In this document: one piece after another, positions 29,055 through 38,695 of the stretch
Layout: every line of letters starts with the position of its first letter
Position numbering within the stretch: position 1 is the stretch's first letter
Assembly: GCF_000260985.4 (NCBI RefSeq)
Contig: NC_017857.3
Coordinates: forward strand, 682,001-746,000
DNA length: 64,000 nucleotides
Direction of reading: 5' to 3'
Source of the DNA: Methylophaga nitratireducenticrescens
GTDB lineage: Bacteria; Pseudomonadota; Gammaproteobacteria; Nitrosococcales; Methylophagaceae
The notes under the pieces: model-generated
What the model was told of the DNA's origin: nothing
The model's input: the letters and a program-made list of their open reading frames with translations, nothing else
The model's database searches: none
Made by a program: the position numbers and the translations under genes

Positions 29055-31040
29055 ATGACATTATCAATGAAACATAACTACATGTCTTGGCTTGGACCTT
29101 ATCAAATTCTATTGAAACTTTTATTAGTAGGGCTAGCCATTTTGTCATTATCCCGTTTGGGATTAGCTATTTGGCAATGGGATAGAGTCACATCTGCAGT
29201 TAATTTACCGCTATTTTTTATTCAGGGTGTACGCGCTGACCTCATCATGTTGGGTATGTTAATTGCGCCGTTAGCATTACTGATGCCGTTATTAGTAAAT
29301 AAATATACTTGGCGGTTTTGGCAAAAACTAGTCTGGGTTTGGGGCACGTTTATAGTCATTTTAGTGGTGTTTATGGAAACCGCCACACCTGCTTTTATTA
29401 TGCAGTATGACCTGCGACCCAATAGATTATTTGTGGAGTATCTACAATATCCAAAAGAAGTATTTTCCACGCTTTGGGAAGGCTTTAGAGTCCCACTTAT
29501 ACTTGGCGTTTCACTGACCATTATTGCAGGCATTCTCTTCAGCACGATGTTAAAGAAATGGTTGTCGCAGTATCGACTTGACTGGCCGGTATGGAAATTA
29601 TGGTTAACTTGGCCACTGTTGGTGTTGCTTCTGGTGGTGATGATTCGTTCAACAATGGCGCACAGACCTGCAAATCCAGCGATTTTTGCAATAACCTCCG
29701 ATGCCATGGTGAACAGTCTTATCATCAACTCCAGTTGGTCAGTGTATTTTGCAATCTACAACATGCAGCATGAGGCTGAAGCAGGCGAAGTGTATGGTTC
29801 GCTGACCGATGATGAAATCATGGCAGAAATGGACCAGAACTATCCTTGGTTAAATGCGGATCCGGATGCACCATTTCCAACTTTAAATAAACGTGAATCA
29901 TCGATAACGCGCGATAAACCGCTTAACCTTGTGATAATCCTTGAAGAAAGTATGGGAGCTACATTTGTTAAATCGTTGGGCGGTGAACATGCGGTAACCC
30001 CAGAGCTTGAAAAGTTAAAAGATAAAGGGTGGTGGTTTGAGCAGCTTTATGCAACCGGAACACGCTCTGTACGCGGTATTGAAGCGACAATAAGTGGTTT
30101 TTTGCCAACTCCTGCGAGAAGTGTCGTCAAGCTTTCACTTTCTCAACAAAACTTTTTTACCATCGCCGATTTATTGAATCATAAAGGTTACTTTACCGAG
30201 TTTATTTATGGGGGAGAATCGCATTTCGACAATATGGCGTCGTTCTTTATCGGTAATGGCTTTGAGTCGGTTATTGATCAAGATAATTACCAAAATCCAG
30301 TATTCAAAGGGAGTTGGGGTGTTTCGGACGAAGATTTATTAAACAAAGCGCATAATCGCATCTCTGAAATGCATCAAAAAGGACAGCCTTATTTTAGTTT
30401 GGTATTTACATCTAGTAACCATTCTCCCTACGAGTTTCCAGATGGGCGAATAGATCTGGAAGGTTCGGAAAAGCAAACGGATTTGAATGCGGTTAAATAT
30501 GCTGATTACGCTTTAGGCGAGTTTTTTGATAAGGCTATGCAAAGTGATTATTGGCAAAACACACTGTTTCTGGTCATTGCTGATCATGATCTTAATGTTT
30601 ACGGTGATGCTTTGGTACCTATTGAAAGATTCCAGATACCGGGCCTTATCCTAGGAGCCGATATTAAACCAAAGAGAATTAAGACAGTGGCAAGTCAGAT
30701 TGATATGGCCCCGACCTTATTGTCGCTGATGGGCATTTCAGCTGAAACGCCGATGATCGGACGTGATTTGAGCCGCCCAGAAGAGCATCAATCCACGGGA
30801 CGAGCTCTTATGCAGTTTGCTGATTATTTTGCATTGATGCAGGGAGAAAAAGTGACCATTTTAAGACCTCAAAAACAAGCGTTAGAAGGTCATTATTCAC
30901 CCGATACACGACAACTAGAAATTCTTGGCCCAGCCGAAGAGGAAGATGCACACGAAGCTTTAGCACATGTTTTGCTACCATCATGGCTCTATCGGCAACA
31001 GCGTTACGATATGCCGCTTGGTCACCCGGCTTATAGATAG
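29055..31040 (+). CDS. LTA-synthase-like phosphoglycerol/phosphoethanolamine transferase
   Basis: A 661-aa protein with about five N-terminal membrane helices and a large periplasmic sulfatase-fold domain. The metal/catalytic motifs are visible: ILEESMGATF, the nucleophile region ATGTRSVRGIE, GGESHFDN and VIADHDLNVYG. Family members include OpgB/MdoB, which moves phosphoglycerol onto periplasmic glucans, and lipoteichoic-acid synthase. The donor is probably a phospholipid and the product diacylglycerol would be handled by the adjacent DgkA. The acceptor is unknown. Confidence 0.85.
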   Translation: MTLSMKHNYMSWLGPYQILLKLLLVGLAILSLSRLGLAIWQWDRVTSAVNLPLFFIQGVRADLIMLGMLIAPLALLMPLLVNKYTWRFWQKLVWVWGTFIVILVVFMETATPAFIMQYDLRPNRLFVEYLQYPKEVFSTLWEGFRVPLILGVSLTIIAGILFSTMLKKWLSQYRLDWPVWKLWLTWPLLVLLLVVMIRSTMAHRPANPAIFAITSDAMVNSLIINSSWSVYFAIYNMQHEAEAGEVYGSLTDDEIMAEMDQNYPWLNADPDAPFPTLNKRESSITRDKPLNLVIILEESMGATFVKSLGGEHAVTPELEKLKDKGWWFEQLYATGTRSVRGIEATISGFLPTPARSVVKLSLSQQNFFTIADLLNHKGYFTEFIYGGESHFDNMASFFIGNGFESVIDQDNYQNPVFKGSWGVSDEDLLNKAHNRISEMHQKGQPYFSLVFTSSNHSPYEFPDGRIDLEGSEKQTDLNAVKYADYALGEFFDKAMQSDYWQNTLFLVIADHDLNVYGDALVPIERFQIPGLILGADIKPKRIKTVASQIDMAPTLLSLMGISAETPMIGRDLSRPEEHQSTGRALMQFADYFALMQGEKVTILRPQKQALEGHYSPDTRQLEILGPAEEEDAHEALAHVLLPSWLYRQQRYDMPLGHPAYR

Positions 31041-31108
31041 TAGGTGCTTAATAGGTAAGCTTTATCAAAATCCAAGCGATTCCTATCTCTTCGTTACCAC
31101 AGTCTTCT

Positions 31109-31909
31109 CTATTTAATGAGTAAAAAGTAAATCACAGCAGCCAGAAATACGCGGTAGATAACATAAGGCCACATACCAAAATAATTGAGCCATTTAAGAA
31201 AAAGATGGATAGCGGTCAGTGCTGTGATAAATGCCGTAATGGCACCGATGGCAAAAGAAAGCCAATTGAGTGATATGTCACTCATAGCCACATCCAAAAG
31301 CTTTGCTGAAGCAGCAAGTGCTGTAATTGGGATGGCTAATAAGAATGAAAAGCGAGAAGCTGCTTCGCGATTAAGTCCTAGAAGCAACCCAGCAGTTATA
31401 GTTGCACCAGAACGTGAAGTTCCAGGGATCAATGAAATAGCTTGAGCCAAACCTATCAATAATGCATCTTTCCAGTCCAGAGTATCAATCTGACGATTTC
31501 GTTTAGGACGCCAGTCAGCCCACCCCAGAAGTAAACCAAAAAATAATGTTGTGAAACAAATAAGCTCAATGGAGCGAAGTTGATTATCGATAAGATCCAG
31601 AAGCAAAAGTCCGGCAACAGCCGCTGGCAATGTTCCTATTAGTAAGAATAATCCTAATCTTCCCTGGCCAATAAACTGTCTATGTTTGGCTGAGTTTAAA
31701 CTATCTTGGGCTATCATCTTTATATCTCGGTAGAAATACAGCATTACTGCTAGTAAGGTGCCGAGGTGGACTGCAAGATCAAAAGCAACTCCCTGATCTG
31801 ACCATCCCATAACTATAGGGGCCAATATTAAATGCGCGGAACTCGAAATAGGTAGAAATTCGGTTATACCCTGAATGATGCCTAACAAGATGGTATGTAA
31901 AGTATTCAA
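31109..31909 (-). CDS. uppP: Undecaprenyl-diphosphatase
   Basis: A 266-aa BacA-type integral membrane phosphatase that recycles undecaprenyl diphosphate to the lipid carrier for peptidoglycan and other polymers. Both signature regions are present: GITEFLPISSSAHLIL near the N terminus and PGTSRSGATI in the middle. It is convergent with the LTA-synthase-like gene and closes the lipid-related cluster. Confidence 0.95.
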   Translation of the reverse strand: MNTLHTILLGIIQGITEFLPISSSAHLILAPIVMGWSDQGVAFDLAVHLGTLLAVMLYFYRDIKMIAQDSLNSAKHRQFIGQGRLGLFLLIGTLPAAVAGLLLLDLIDNQLRSIELICFTTLFFGLLLGWADWRPKRNRQIDTLDWKDALLIGLAQAISLIPGTSRSGATITAGLLLGLNREAASRFSFLLAIPITALAASAKLLDVAMSDISLNWLSFAIGAITAFITALTAIHLFLKWLNYFGMWPYVIYRVFLAAVIYFLLIK

Positions 31910-32189
31910 AGATCTGTCCTAAAATTATTTCGCCAGATAGATTATTAATATATGAAGTTGAAAATCTTTGAATTAATAAAGCCGTTTCGTATTGTAATGC
32001 AGCTAATGGAATAGATCTCAGTAAACCTATCGAAATTTCCGGCAGTCATGACAAAAACAGAACCAAACAGGACATTACTAAGCAGAGATTGGACTAGATG
32101 ATAGGGGCAGGTCAGAAAATATCGAATAACTACTGATATCCATATATATATCCTAACTAATTTGTTGTCGATTCATATCCAGAAATCTT

Positions 32190-32459
32190 TTAGCCTTTGC
32201 GATTAAATTGATGACGCTTTTGATATTTTTCAAGCCGTTTTTTGAATGGCTCAATATAGTATGTGTTGCGCCGCTTTTGATGTTCTTTCCACTCGACCCA
32301 AAAAGCATATAATCCCATCAGTCCAAATCCGATGCATATCATTGCTAGGCCATAGACAAAATGCGTTTTAACATTTGGTACTAATGGCACAAAGATCGCC
32401 ATAAAAACTCCTAGAGCAAGCATCAACCAAGCGGGGTGTGAATAGTTAAAAAATTTCAT
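32190..32459 (-). CDS. Small two-helix membrane protein, unknown
   Basis: An 89-aa protein with two hydrophobic segments (about residues 10-28 and 34-54) and a strongly basic tail (KEHQKRRNTYYIEPFKKRLE). No family recognised. It is on the same strand as, and shortly downstream of, the membrane ParD-like gene, so it may belong to the same transcript. Confidence 0.55.
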   Translation of the reverse strand: MKFFNYSHPAWLMLALGVFMAIFVPLVPNVKTHFVYGLAMICIGFGLMGLYAFWVEWKEHQKRRNTYYIEPFKKRLEKYQKRHQFNRKG

Positions 32460-32511
32460 GTATCGATTGTTCGTTCTAAAATTAAGCTCTGCCGTGAATG
32501 ACTTTCAGAGT

Positions 32512-32874
32512 TTATGTTTTTCTATTCTTGTGAGTTTTTCGTTCATATTTAGTTACCTTGCCTTGCTCTAATTCTGTCGTGCTAGCCAATGCATCCTTGA
32601 TGAACTCAAAATTTAGTTCTGGATTATCTTCAGCAATTCTGCCAATACGGGCCCAGCGTTCGATTTGCTCAGCAAGACTCAGCTTGTTTATTTCTGCTCG
32701 AGTTTGAACGTCTTTAAGAAAGTCTCGATTCATATGGAGTGTTCCAGTAATTTGTTGCTTTTTTTTGCGTTCATCATCCACTTGACTAGCATGTCTGCCC
32801 AGCAAAATAAAAAACAGCAATATTAAAATGCCTCCAAAAAGAAAAGGGAAGTTGATTAATTGCATTAGTGTCAT
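32512..32874 (-). CDS. ParD-like antitoxin domain fused to a membrane helix
   Basis: A 120-aa protein. Residues about 8-25 form a membrane helix; the rest (about 47-100) resembles the ParD-like antitoxin family (SLAEQIERWARIGRIAEDNP, then FEFIKDAL). Such antitoxins are normally soluble. An internal ATG (MNRDFLKDV, about residue 47) could give a soluble form. No toxin gene is adjacent: the neighbours are two small membrane proteins. Confidence 0.6.
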   Translation of the reverse strand: MTLMQLINFPFLFGGILILLFFILLGRHASQVDDERKKKQQITGTLHMNRDFLKDVQTRAEINKLSLAEQIERWARIGRIAEDNPELNFEFIKDALASTTELEQGKVTKYERKTHKNRKT

Positions 32875-32896
32875 TTCTAAATACCTCTAGGCTGGG

Positions 32897-33181
32897 TTAC
32901 TGAGTGGTTGTTCTAGGTCCTGCACTATCCGAGGTAGTTAAGAGGCCGAATATCCATAATACAATCGCATTTGAAATGGCAATGAAATGTATGGCGGAAA
33001 GATGGTTCATTACTGCTGCTTCTATGATGATAGCAATAATCGAAATCAAGCCTACTTTCCGAGCAAACCCTTGAACAGTTTTTAGCTTAAAGTTCAGGCC
33101 CTTTTGTTTTTGGTAGTAATCGATAGCACATAAAATGACTACTACGAAACATATGGCGCCAGAGATAATTGTGAGACTCAT
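32897..33181 (-). CDS. Small membrane protein, unknown
   Basis: A 94-aa protein with three likely membrane segments (residues about 2-20, 42-60 and 65-82) joined by a basic loop (YYQKQKGLNFKLK). No family recognised. Its stop lies 22 bp before the membrane ParD-like gene, suggesting a three-gene minus-strand operon 33181-32190. Confidence 0.5.
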   Translation of the reverse strand: MSLTIISGAICFVVVILCAIDYYQKQKGLNFKLKTVQGFARKVGLISIIAIIIEAAVMNHLSAIHFIAISNAIVLWIFGLLTTSDSAGPRTTTQ

Positions 33182-33860
33182 GGTTTATTTCCTATATTAG
33201 TAATTTCCTATCTTTGTTATTAGCTGTCGCTCTGTTCAAAGCAATAGTGATTGAAAAATACCACGGGTCACAGATCACGCAAGTTGATAATCTGAATTTT
33301 TTCTATGTGATTGATTTTATTGATGTCTACGTGAGAGTCCATCTTGGACTGCGCAAAATTATTGATATCAAGTTATTGATTTATCAAAGTTGGGTCTTAC
33401 TATTTGATTTTATGTCTTATGTTGAAGTAAATAGTTGATTTGATGGGTAATATAAGTGTATGTCATGAGACAGCCGAAGTGCTCTCTCTCCCCATGTGGA
33501 GAATAGAAAAAGAACCGCTATTAGGCGGTTCCTTTTTGCCCCAATTTATAAATAATTCATACATAAAGATCATCTTCAAGGTTTAGCTGATAGCTGTATC
33601 TAATATTCAATAGGCTATTAGGGCTACTAATAGCTGAGTATAAAAAATTTCTTTTCTCAGATAACTTTTCTGTTTGAAGATAATTTTAACCATGAATCTA
33701 TAAGATGATTTAGTATTTTAGTTATTAAAACAGCTTCCAAATTTTTCGATTTAAACCAACTTGTGACCCAGTTACTTGTAGCATGTATTTTCTGAGATAA
33801 GATTCCTTGATAGTCCATGGATTTGTGGGCTTGATAAGACGAAAAATTAAGGAAGGTTGA
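33182..33860. other. Intergenic region with one terminator
   Basis: 679 AT-rich bp. A hairpin terminator lies at 33508-33537. An open frame on the plus strand before it (33214-33438) has no ribosome-binding site or recognisable domain and I do not call it. Nothing else stands out. Confidence 0.4.
33508..33537 (+). terminator. Rho-independent terminator (possibly bidirectional)
   Basis: The stem GAACCGC / GCGGTTC is flanked by A residues on one side and T residues on the other, so it could work in both directions. It is not directly behind a recognised gene. Confidence 0.7.
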
Positions 33861-34484
33861 GTGATTAAAAAATTAGAAAAAAGTGCTTTAGTAGCAATTA
33901 TCCTATCATCGGCCACGGCCTGTTCAAGCCCAATGGATGCCAATAAAGATAACTTCAAAGCAGCAATAAATGATTATTACGAGGTAAAGAAAGAGTGTGT
34001 AGATATCGGAAAGCTTCCAGTTACAACACCTGAGTCAAAGAATCCCACAGTATTGGATGAGTTTGAAAAACTTGGGTTTTTAAAAGTTGAAAAAACGAAG
34101 ATCAAGAATGAATCACTTGAGGCACTGTTACTTGGTGAGGGGCCCAAGCAAGTGTCAGCTTTGAAATACACTCTGACCCCAGAGGGTGAAAGCAACGCTA
34201 GTATTAGTTCTGGTGATAAGGTTAGCTTCTGTTATGCTCAAAATGAAGTAGAGGATGTTATTGATTTTACAAATCCTACAGAAAGTGAGGGCTATGTTAT
34301 TTCTCGGGTGTCCTATACATATAAGTTTGGTGATATTGCTGATTGGGCAAAAACTTCAGAGTTTTTCCAGGAAAAGCACTTACGATTGAGACAGGCTATT
34401 AATAAATCAGATGAGATAATTTCTGGCTCTGCTGTGTTAGTTCAAATGAGCGACAAGTGGAAGCATGGCAACTTGGTTCGATAA
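33861..34484 (+). CDS. Putative lipoprotein, unknown function
   Basis: A 207-aa protein starting with GTG, with GGAAGG about 8 nt upstream. The N terminus has a short basic region, a hydrophobic run and a lipobox-like SSATACSS, so a lipid-anchored envelope protein is likely. The rest is hydrophilic with no recognised domain. It stands alone among accessory genes. Confidence 0.6.
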   Translation: MIKKLEKSALVAIILSSATACSSPMDANKDNFKAAINDYYEVKKECVDIGKLPVTTPESKNPTVLDEFEKLGFLKVEKTKIKNESLEALLLGEGPKQVSALKYTLTPEGESNASISSGDKVSFCYAQNEVEDVIDFTNPTESEGYVISRVSYTYKFGDIADWAKTSEFFQEKHLRLRQAINKSDEIISGSAVLVQMSDKWKHGNLVR

Positions 34485-34588
34485 ACACTCTATCAGTCCC
34501 CATCCGATATAGTATGGGTGGGGGCTTAATTCTCCTTTATGAATACGTATGACACACCAAAACCCTAATTGAAGAGGTAAGAAGTTGT

Positions 34589-34792
34589 ATGGTAAGGCGA
34601 GAAAACAATGAAAAACCATCATACTCTATCGATAAGTTGGAGCAGGCTGATGAATCTCGCAATCACGATTTATGGTTCCGTGAACAAGTAACTATTGGTC
34701 TAATTCAGGCCAATTCTCCAAAAGCCATCTGGTTAACGTCAGAAGCAGTTCGAGCCAGAATGAAACAAAGGGCTAAGGCACTAGCCAAATAA
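34589..34792 (+). CDS. Orphan antitoxin-like (stability determinant) protein
   Basis: A 67-aa protein whose C-terminal half (WFREQVTIGLIQANSP, then WLTSEAVRARMKQR) resembles small antitoxins of the StbD/stability-determinant type paired with RelE/ParE toxins. No toxin gene follows: about 190 bp of non-coding sequence leads into the hipA remnant. It is probably an orphan or a leftover of a lost pair. Confidence 0.5.
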   Translation: MVRRENNEKPSYSIDKLEQADESRNHDLWFREQVTIGLIQANSPKAIWLTSEAVRARMKQRAKALAK

Positions 34793-35361
34793 ATAATGAT
34801 TTGAATTGCTAATGTTGGCGACTGGCGAATACTTAGTTTTCCATATCCTAAAACGCCTTAAGATTGATCCAGAAATTAATAAGCCAGCAAAAAGCTATAC
34901 AGCCAATTAGTTAAACGTTGAATAAAAGAGGTTCTGTATTTATAACATTCCCTAAAGAAAAGGGGGAAACCCTCTCGAACTTTTGCCTATCGAGCATTAT
35001 TTAGCAGTGAAATATTTTTTTCTAACGTTGTAAAATTGGAGTCCAATAAGTTTTGGGGAAAATCCTTTGGGAGCCCCTGCAGTGTATGTTCGATAGCTTT
35101 ATCTTTGTCTTTACAAAGTTGATCGAAAATTTCAGCAATCGATTGACGTGAAAGCCCTGCTTCAACGCCAGTCTCGATGATATGCCGAACAGCAATTTCT
35201 TTAATTTTGTAGTGTCTGGATTTACCAAAACTCATACTGAGCTTGTAATTCTTATGAGCTACTTGCTTGGCATCGACTGTAAGCGTCCACTGAGCACACC
35301 CTACCGGAATTGAACGACACTTGTTTAGATCCCCATTTAAATTTAGATGGGGATCTAACAC

Positions 35362-35721
35362 ATGAATCATCATGCGAAGTTACCAAGGCGACGTTACACC
35401 AATGAGCAGAAGTTAAACATCGTCAAAGCTGCATTATCGGGTGAATATTCCAAAGCCGCGATAGCGAGGGCGCACGATATTAATGCCAATCAACTGGCGC
35501 GCTGGATAAAGGAATATCGAGACGGTGCCGCCTGGACGGCTCAGACGACGCGACTATTACCGGTCAGTGTTACATCAACCGAGTTTGCTGTTGAGCCTGG
35601 CGTTCAGAGTGATGATTGGCTAAACGGTGAGATAGAGGTTTTATTGAGCACCGGCCATACGCTCAGGCTTAACGATCCATCCCGGACATTGTTGTCACAT
35701 CTTGTGCAGATGTTGACATGA
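35362..35721 (+). CDS. tnpA: IS66 accessory protein TnpA
   Basis: A 119-aa DNA-binding protein with an N-terminal HTH (KLNIVKAALSGEYSKAAIAR, ANQLARWIKEYR) typical of IS66 OrfA. Its stop overlaps the tnpB start by 4 bp. It is needed with TnpB for transposition of this IS group. Confidence 0.9.
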   Translation: MNHHAKLPRRRYTNEQKLNIVKAALSGEYSKAAIARAHDINANQLARWIKEYRDGAAWTAQTTRLLPVSVTSTEFAVEPGVQSDDWLNGEIEVLLSTGHTLRLNDPSRTLLSHLVQMLT

Positions 35722-36062
35722 ATATTCCGGGTGGTGCGCGAATATGGCTGGTAGCCGGCCATACCGATATGCGAAAAGGCTTTGATGGTCTGGCATCCTT
35801 GGTGCAGGTTCAGCTCAAACAAAACCCGTTTTCAGGTCAGGTGTTTATCTTTCGGGGCCGCCGGGGTGACCGGGTCAAAGTGCTGTGGTGGGATGGACAG
35901 GGCTTGTCATTGTATTACAAGCGACTGGAACAGGGCCGGTTTATCTGGCCATCGGCAAACGCCGGGAAAATCCACCTCACTTATGCCCAGTTATCGATGC
36001 TGCTCGAAGGTATTGACTGGCGCGCACCAAAGCGCACATCAAGGCCCAAGATAATTGCCTGA
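35718..36062 (+). CDS. tnpB: IS66 accessory protein TnpB
   Basis: A 114-aa IS66 Orf2 family protein, recognised by GHTDMRKGFDGLASLVQ and the DRVKVLWWDGQGL stretch. Its exact role in transposition is not known. It overlaps tnpA by 4 bp. Confidence 0.93.
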   Translation: MNIPGGARIWLVAGHTDMRKGFDGLASLVQVQLKQNPFSGQVFIFRGRRGDRVKVLWWDGQGLSLYYKRLEQGRFIWPSANAGKIHLTYAQLSMLLEGIDWRAPKRTSRPKIIA

Positions 36063-36112
36063 AAGTGAGTAAAAATGGGGCTTTACGCTGTATTTTGCGG
36101 TATAATAACCGT

Positions 36113-37645
36113 ATGAATTTTCAGTCAAAACCGCTGCCCGATGACCCCACTGCATTGAAACAAATGCTGGTTGATTTGCAGGTGCAGCTTGAGACTGAAA
36201 AACGCCTGAACCAGACCCTGAGGTTGCGTTTACAAGCACTGCTTCGTCAGCGTTTTGGTCGCTCCTCTGAAAAGCAGCAAGACACGACCCAGCTGGATTT
36301 ATTGATTGAGGACACGGAAACCGCCATTGCGGCGATAGAACTGCCGGCAACAGAGAAACCGGCTACTCAGGAAGTGCCACGGGCCCGTAAGCCGTTGCCC
36401 GCCCATTTGCCCCGCACGGTTCAACAACAGGCACCTGCCAGTTGTGATTGCCCTGATTGTGGCAAGGCGATGAAGGCGGCCGGTGAAGAGGTGTCCGAGC
36501 TGCTGGATGTGATGCCCGCCCAATACCGGGTGATTAAAATCGTTCGTCCCAAATACAGTTGCAAGTCTTGCGAGCGTATTGTGCAAGCCCCAGCCCGGGA
36601 ACGGGTCATTGATAAAGGCATGGCCAGTTCTGCCTTAATCGCCCAGGTCATTGTCGATAAATACGCGGACCACCTGCCATTGTATCGCCAGGCTGAGCGG
36701 TTCAAGCGCGAAGGCATTGATCTTGACCGTTCAACGCTCGCAGGTTGGGTGGGCCGGGCCGGTGCTTTACTTAAGCCATTGGTAGGCGCTATCCGAGAGC
36801 ATGTGATGGCAGGTCATAAACTGCACGCAGATGACACCACGGCGCCGACCTTGAAACCGGGCAATGGCAAAACCCTGACTGGCCGTTATTGGAATTATGT
36901 GCGTGATGACCGGCCATTTTCAGGTAAAGCGCCACCGGCGGTGTGGTTCCAGTACAGCACGTCACGCAAAGGTCAGGAACCGTTACAACACCTCAAAGGC
37001 TTTAAGGGTGTGATACAGGCTGATGCCTATGCAGGCTATAACCTTGCGGTGCAACGCGGTATCACCCGCGCCGGCTGCTGGGCACATGTGCGGCGCAAGT
37101 TTTATGAAATAGCCGAAGCCACCGACAGTCCCGTGGCCAGGGAAGCCATTAAGCGGATAGAAGCCTTGTATCGTATTGAACGCAGCATGAACGGCAGGCC
37201 ACCGGATGAGCGACGACATATCCGGCAACAACAGGCTGCGCCCTTAATGGCTGACTTTAAAGCGTGGCTTGATTCAAGACTGCGGGAATGTGCCAAAGGC
37301 TCAGGGCTTGGCAAGGCGATTAACTATGCCCGTAAGCAATGGGAGAGCCTGGTGCTGTACCTTGAAGACGGTCATGTTGAAATTGACAACAATGCCGCTG
37401 AGCGGGCTATCCGGCCGCTGGCGCTCGGTCGTAAAAACCATCTGTTTGCTGGCTCTGAAGAGGGTGGGCATTATGGGGCTGCGTTATACAGTATCCTCGG
37501 GACGGCCAAGCTTAACGGCATTGATCCCAAAGCCTACCTCACCGCTGTGCTCAAACGCATCAACAACACGCCCATCAACCAGGTCGAGCAATTGCTGCCC
37601 TGGAATATTGACCTTAGCCAACCAGCTGTGAGCGAAGCTGTCTAG
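36113..37645 (+). CDS. tnpC: IS66 transposase TnpC
   Basis: A 510-aa DDE transposase. The N terminus has a leucine-rich coiled coil (LQVQLETEKRLNQTLRLRLQ), then a zinc-finger-like region (CDCPDCG, CKSC), then the catalytic core (HADDTTAPT, IQADAYAGY, and NNAAERAIRPLALGRKNHLF with the final acidic residue). I start at ATG 36113 rather than the upstream GTG at 36065, since the family begins at about MNFQSKPLP. Confidence 0.93.
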   Translation: MNFQSKPLPDDPTALKQMLVDLQVQLETEKRLNQTLRLRLQALLRQRFGRSSEKQQDTTQLDLLIEDTETAIAAIELPATEKPATQEVPRARKPLPAHLPRTVQQQAPASCDCPDCGKAMKAAGEEVSELLDVMPAQYRVIKIVRPKYSCKSCERIVQAPARERVIDKGMASSALIAQVIVDKYADHLPLYRQAERFKREGIDLDRSTLAGWVGRAGALLKPLVGAIREHVMAGHKLHADDTTAPTLKPGNGKTLTGRYWNYVRDDRPFSGKAPPAVWFQYSTSRKGQEPLQHLKGFKGVIQADAYAGYNLAVQRGITRAGCWAHVRRKFYEIAEATDSPVAREAIKRIEALYRIERSMNGRPPDERRHIRQQQAAPLMADFKAWLDSRLRECAKGSGLGKAINYARKQWESLVLYLEDGHVEIDNNAAERAIRPLALGRKNHLFAGSEEGGHYGAALYSILGTAKLNGIDPKAYLTAVLKRINNTPINQVEQLLPWNIDLSQPAVSEAV

Positions 37646-38695
37646 GGTGTAACGGGTCAACGCTTACCATCGACTGATGGCTGTAGTGTTAGGACATCGT
37701 AAAGCGGTGTCATTCTATATCTTCCGCCAGGCATTAAAGACAAACTAAAGTTTTTACCATGGCCATCTGTGGCACCAATAGCCCAAAATAAAATTGTGGA
37801 CATGAAAAAGTCCATCCGGTCTTGCGTTGGCTCATCACTGCCACGAAATAAGTCCATTATTTCTACAATACCTGGACCTCCTTCACTTTGATATTTTCTC
37901 GTGGGTGGGATGGAGAGTGCTTGGCAACAATCTTCCTGTGGCAATCGGATCAGCCTGCCATCCGCAGTCCACCTCCTATCAAATCGTTCAATCACCAAGG
38001 CCCTACGACTTCCAAAAGCAATGATCTCTGTATTAGCTGTTCTTAGACCAAAGTTTTTTAGGAGTTTTAAACACAGAAATTCATTCTCAACACTGTGGGT
38101 GAGATCCATACCATTCGACAGTTTGCCTATTTGTGGCTTGAGTATGTGTGTTGTTGGAGTTGTGCCTGTGGGTTTACTCCACTCTCCATTATGAAAGAGC
38201 AAAGCGGTCTTCTCTTGGGCTCCAGCAATGGATATTCGAAAGTCATTTTCTTTTTGTAGCCCGAGTGGTACCTCTTCTAACTCGCCCAGTAAGACTTCAA
38301 TTTCATGCTCTGATAAAACAGTACCCTCAAGCTGGTTACTTGTTTCTTGAGAACTCCCTTGGGGAAGGAACTGTAATGCTCCAATACAATCTCTGCCAAT
38401 CACTGACAACAGACTGAAAGCATCAGTGCCATCTGCACCAACACGTTCTGCAAGCCTTTTTCTAACACCGTCATTATCGGGTAAAAGGTTCTCGAAGACG
38501 GGTATTACCCGAGCACCGATGAAGCGATCTTTCCTGAGAGGTAAGGATAAAGAAACAGGAAAAGCATGTTCCCAATCTAACCAACGTTGATCATATATAA
38601 ACGATATTGCGCCTGTGCTTTCACGAATAAGCTGTCCGACGATTCGGTTACTTATCCATACATCAAGCGGGATATAGTGTTGACGACGGCCCATG

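Larger units (their letters stand above)
35279..37667 (+). mobile_element. IS66-family insertion sequence, complete
   Basis: A 2389-bp element with terminal inverted repeats (left GTAAGCGTCCACTGAGCACA, right end reading GTAAGCGTTGACCCGTTACA on the other strand, both continuing to CCCTA). It is flanked by a perfect 8-bp target duplication CATCGACT at 35271-35278 and 37668-37675. The intact copy-1 hipA has a single CATCGACT at the same site. It contains tnpA, tnpB and tnpC, all intact, so it may still be active. Confidence 0.95.
34987..38694 (-). pseudogene. hipA: hipA copy 2, interrupted by an IS66 element
   Basis: The 5' part (37676-38694 and the target site) encodes HipA residues 1 to about 345 with the canonical loop ISIAGAQEKTALL, the catalytic loop TDGHGKN and YDVLTLQPSVD. 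The 3' part (34987-35278) resumes exactly after the duplicated CATCGACT with AKQVAHKNYKLSMSFGKS and runs to the stop. Removing 35279-37675 restores one continuous frame equal in layout to copy 1. The truncated product keeps the kinase core but loses the C-terminal helical region. Confidence 0.93.

Noticed and set aside
33214-33438. 74-codon plus-strand frame
   Set aside because: No convincing start signal or family; probably chance in AT-rich DNA.
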